NCBI RefSeq assembly: GCF_003573695.1
Contig: NC_039359.1
Location: 74,662,783-74,726,782 of the forward strand
Direction: 5' to 3'
Length of the DNA: 64,000 nt
Source: Papaver somniferum
Lineage: Eukaryota > Streptophyta > Magnoliopsida > Ranunculales > Papaveraceae
Positions 60,381 to 64,000 of the stretch are shown piece by piece; position 1 is the first letter of the stretch; each line of letters begins with the position of its first letter. The translations under genes and the position numbers were made by a program. The notes below the pieces were generated by a model that saw nothing but the letters and a program-made list of their open reading frames with translations, did no database searches and was not told the origin of the DNA.

Positions 60381-61033
60381 TTACTTGTCCTCAAGTAAAA
60401 CAAAACTAAGGAAATCCTAACTATACCACTGTCGCTGGTCTCTCGAATGCATTTAGCGTATGCACTAAGCCTTTTAAACCACTAAGTGTCCCTAGTGGAC
60501 GAGTTGAAGTCTCGTGAAGGTTTGCTTAGAACGTACCTACAAAGTTCTAGGTCAAAATATAAGCTCAGATTCCATCAAATGTGACATGTGCAAAACAGTT
60601 TAAGCTCACAGCAAAATGGAGATGTCAATCTAGCTATCAAAGGCACAATCCTAGCACTGATAACAAAAAAAGACATGTGATAAGAGTGTAAAGTGTATCT
60701 ACACATGTGTAAAGAAAGATCTGAAGTTATGACTACTAATCACCAAGAGATAGTTTCTCAGGCTAAGAACCAAGGTCGAAATCTAGCTAGCTGTCCGGAC
60801 TTTACGAGAATTGTGAATGAGTTGGAGGTATTTCACAATTTCTCGCGTTTACATCAATGGCATACACCCTCCTTGCTTATTACAACGAAACAACAAAAGA
60901 TGACTATTTACATGACTCTTATTTACATTGACAAATCTCTTTTTATTTTTTGGAACAAGAGATGATGGAATTGATAAATACTTGATTTTTTTTGGTATTT
61001 TTCTGATATATTTTTTTTCTGAATATTACATCG

Positions 61034-61065
<32 letters not shown>

Positions 61066-62558
61066 GAAACACTTTTGATACATAACAATAAAGAAACAAA
61101 AGATTACATGACACTTTGCAAGAGGTAGCCCTTTTTGATGCACCCAGTTAAATTCGATGGTTGTCTTTCTTAATGTAACCTCCATCTTCTATCCCAACCA
61201 ACCAAAGAACAAGCTAGTCAAGTTTCGTTCAGTATTCTAAAGTGATTGGCAATCGTAACTTCCTATCCAACACCTTGAAGATCGAGGCCATACATGTATT
61301 GGTAGATCGTGCGCGTGCAAATTTCTTATCACTATGTGAATTGTGCTAGAATCAGGGTGCCTAAATATCTAGACTAAGACTCCTAATAAAAATACATATT
61401 TGCACAAGAGTCAACATTTCAAGGTAAATGAGCTCCATTTTTATGATTTTTCATTTTTTAATTTTTTTTTTTTTTTGAATTTGATTTTTCAATTTTTTTT
61501 TTTGGAATTTTTCAATTTTTTCAAAAAGAAGAAGGAGTTTTGTTTTCAATTATAGCATATTATCGTGGTATCTACTCTATACCCCCAAACCTAAACTAAA
61601 CATTGTCCTCAATGTTTCAAAATATGGAAAGAATTAAAATGCAACATATGGAAAGGGACATGCTGAGTAGAGTAAAAGGAGAGAGAATACCCGATTTCGG
61701 CGAAAGCAGAATTAAAACTCCGTTATTCAAGGCAAAAATCCAACATATTTCAGCCGAGATCATATTGGATTAGCAAAATATATACAAAAGGAAATTTAAC
61801 TAACACATTATCTACAAGAAAATTTGGTTTTAAAAAATGGGAGCAAAGTAGAAATTTGGTTTTAAAAATAGGGAGCAAAAGAATTTTTTTTTTTTTTTTT
61901 TTTTTTTTTCTTGAAAAAGAAAATGAAATTTGGTTTTTGAATTGGGAGCACGCCCACTGTGCAAGCCTCTAATGGAATGGAATGAAGGCTGCGGCCTACG
62001 AAAATCCAAGTTTTAATTTTGAAAGTTTAATTTGGCCCAGTTGGTTAAGGCCCGACGTTTGTTTTAAAACTTTGGTTTCGCGGTCCACTTTTCAAGTCCA
62101 CAATCGGTTACAAGCTCAGCTGGGTTTAAACCCAGAGTCCAAAATACAAGTCCAATGAAAGAATTTAAACAAGCCCACACAAAATAAATACAAGCCCACA
62201 AATTAAACAAACAAGCCCACAAATAAATTATTACAAACCCAAAATAGAAAAATAAAAAGCCCAAAAAATTGGGTTAATTATTACAAGCCCACAATTAAAG
62301 AAATTTGGAAGCCCACAGGTTGGGTTCTCTCAATGGAATGGGTTTAGGCTTACCTTTGTAGCACAGCCCAGCTGCTCTGATATTGTTGCAAAAACCCAGT
62401 TGGGTTTTGGTTCTTTTCCTTGGTGGCGTCCCAGCAGAGGAAGAACAGGTTCAGAACAGCAGGTCCAACAGCAAATGAAGTGAAGCAGATGCAGATGCAA
62501 ATGCTATGAAATGAAATGCAAAATAGCTAAGACAAACACAGATAAAACACAGCACCAA
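60381..62558 (-). other. Non-coding interior of the Tat-like element
   Basis: No protein domain in any frame. It contains long T runs (61036-61062, 61462-61476, 61886-61910), an internal copy of the polypurine tract region near 61580, and eight GCCCA-containing words (AAGCCCAC type) at 62035-62370. Confidence 0.7.
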
Positions 62559-62611
62559 TCCCCGGCAACGGCGCCAAAAACTTGGTAGCCCCGGCAGCGG
62601 CGCCAAAAACT
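62559..62611 (-). other. Duplicated tRNA-Asp primer-binding site
   Basis: Two 29-bp units in tandem, CCCCGGCAACGGCGCCA (62560-62576) and CCCCGGCAGCGGCGCCA (62589-62605), each followed by AAAAACTTGG. The first matches the 3' end of plant tRNA-Asp exactly; the second, nearer the LTR, has one change. Confidence 0.8.
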
Positions 62612-64000
62612 TGGCAGGCCTCGGAAAGGTGTATAAAAATTGAGCGCAAATAAAACGGGGGCCTACAGTAATACCGCAAGTGCACGGTCGTCAGTTGTAG
62701 CTCGTGCAAGTACGGGTCGATCCACAGAGATCGGGTGTGTTTTGGAAGTGTTTTAGCTAATTGGGTTCCTAAATTGTTGTTGGGTTTTGAAGCCTTTTGG
62801 CTTAAATTGGGCTTTGAGTGCTAATGGGTTTGTTCACAATAAAAGGAACTGAGCATGGGCTCAGTTTGGTCTTTGAAGTGCAAATGGGCTTAGGCCTTAA
62901 ACTTAGGCTTTTGATTAAGCCTGAATTGGATTGGGCCTTAATGAATTTGGGCTTTGGTCTTAAACAACTGGGCTTTGGTTAAGCCCACAGTTGACTGAAT
63001 TGGGCTTCAGTTTGAATTGAGCTTTGGACTTGATAGTGGACCAGATTGGGCTCAGCTGGCTTTGGCAGTGAACTGAGCTTTGGGCTCAGCAGCAGCAGGC
63101 AGGAAAAAGAAGGCAGCAGCTTGGCAGCAGCAACAGAAGTGCTGCAGGGCAAGTGCAAGAGAAACAGCAACTGCAGAGCAAAAGCAACAGCAGCTGCAGA
63201 GGGAGGCATAGAAGGCAATGCAGCAGCTGTACACAGGGCCAAGAAAAGAAAGCAGTATTGCAGCAAAGACAATGCAAGTAGCAGCAAGAACAGCAAGACA
63301 GAGGCAAATGCACAGCAAGGCCAAGGAAACAACAGCAGTAGGGGAAGCAACAAGAAAACAAGTAGTGGGTAACTAACAGGGAACAACAGGGAAGACACAA
63401 CAGCAACAGAAAACAACACAGATGAACCAAGGCCTAAGCCAAGGCAGGGTGATAAAGAAACTGAAATGAAGCAAGGCTAGGCAGAATACACACAAACTGG
63501 AGGTATACTAAAAGAATGGAGAGAACTAGCTTGCTATAAGCACTAGTTTCTCCCAATGCACAATCAACACTACAACCTAAGCATACACAAGAATGGCAAG
63601 AAAATCAGCTTGCTTTAAGCACTGATTCTTGCCATTGCACAATCAACACATTGCTTCACAGATACCTAGCCTAGCATTCCATCAATTGACAGTGAATTTA
63701 AACATGACAGTGAATTGATACTAACATGAACAATAACAGTGAGTAGAATTAACAGTGAACATCAAGCATTAACAGTGCATGAGACCAAGTATTAACAGGA
63801 ACATTAACACAACTAACATGAACATAACTGAAACTAACAATAAACAATTAACAATGAACATGACTGAATTTTAACTGAAACGGATATGAAAATTAGCAGC
63901 AAATTGAACTGAAAAAGTGAACTGAAAATTAACAAAACATTTAACAGAACTTTGAGAGTTCTGGATGTTGGCTACTCCAAACATAGTTTTTACACACATC
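62612..64000 (-). repeat. 5' LTR of Tat-like element (truncated by window edge)
   Basis: 1389 bp in the window, matching 57848 to about 59300 with few differences. If it has the same length as its partner it should end near 65,090-65,130. Confidence 0.82.

Larger units (their letters stand above)
57848..64000 (-). mobile_element. Tat/Ogre-like Ty3 element without protein genes, partial
   Basis: Two long near-identical direct repeats are LTRs: 57848-60360 (complete, 2513 bp) and 62612 to the window edge. The element reads on the minus strand. The tRNA-Asp primer site (TGGCGCCGTTGCCGGGGA) lies at 62576-62559, with a near-copy at 62605-62589. The polypurine tract GGTTTGGGGGTATT abuts the 3' LTR start TGATGAGTGC at 60360. 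These signals fit the Tat/Ogre/Athila lineage. The 2.25-kb interior has no gag or pol similarity, so it is non-autonomous. The left flank is GAAAC (57843-57847); the right end is outside the window. Confidence 0.85.

Overview
The window is nuclear DNA of a flowering plant, almost certainly a eudicot. It is AT-rich, has short GT-AG introns, holds plant-only families (R2R3-MYB, class III peroxidase, F-box/DUF295) and carries the usual plant retrotransposon clades. I cannot name the species from sequence alone. By eye about 60% of the window is transposable-element DNA.

Layout. 0-4 kb: two LINE fragments, one with a 15-bp target duplication. 4.1-9.3 kb: a complete but inactivated Reina-type Ty3 chromovirus (LTRs, GATTC duplication, gag-pro-pol-chromodomain in one frame broken by two TGA codons). 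9.9-11.3 kb: a broken RNase H-like gene. 11.6-12.6 kb (-): an intact R2R3-MYB gene resembling the RAX/MYB36 subgroup. 13.6-17.1 kb: a non-autonomous LTR retrotransposon without protein genes. 17.8-27.9 kb (-): an F-box/DUF295 gene split into pieces by a LINE fragment, a CACTA transposon, a second non-autonomous LTR element and a Ty1/copia element (27.9-33.6 kb). Wherever both sides can be read, removing the insert rejoins the reading frame. 33.8-35.0 kb (-): an intact secreted class III peroxidase. 35.9-39.8 kb (-): an intact ABC1/UbiB (ADCK2-like) kinase gene of five coding exons, the first a 14-bp start-codon exon, with a probable 5'UTR intron to about 41.4 kb. 43.9-50.9 kb: rearranged Sirevirus-type copia remains (LTRs in both orientations, a gag fragment, an extra ORF, several polypurine tracts). 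50.9-55.2 kb: AT-rich DNA with no gene I can support. 55.2-57.8 kb: more Sirevirus LTR pieces. 57.8-64 kb (-): a Tat/Ogre-like element with 2.5-kb LTRs, a tRNA-Asp primer site and no protein genes, running off the right edge.

Three host genes look functional (MYB, peroxidase, ABC1 kinase). All three lie on the minus strand but show no shared pathway. The F-box/DUF295 locus is the most informative part: it appears to be a DUF295 - F-box - DUF295 fusion joined by a 106-bp intron and then broken by successive insertions. Two elements (3.5 and 3.6 kb) and the terminal Tat-like element have good LTRs and priming sites but no coding capacity, so they would have to be mobilised by proteins of other elements.
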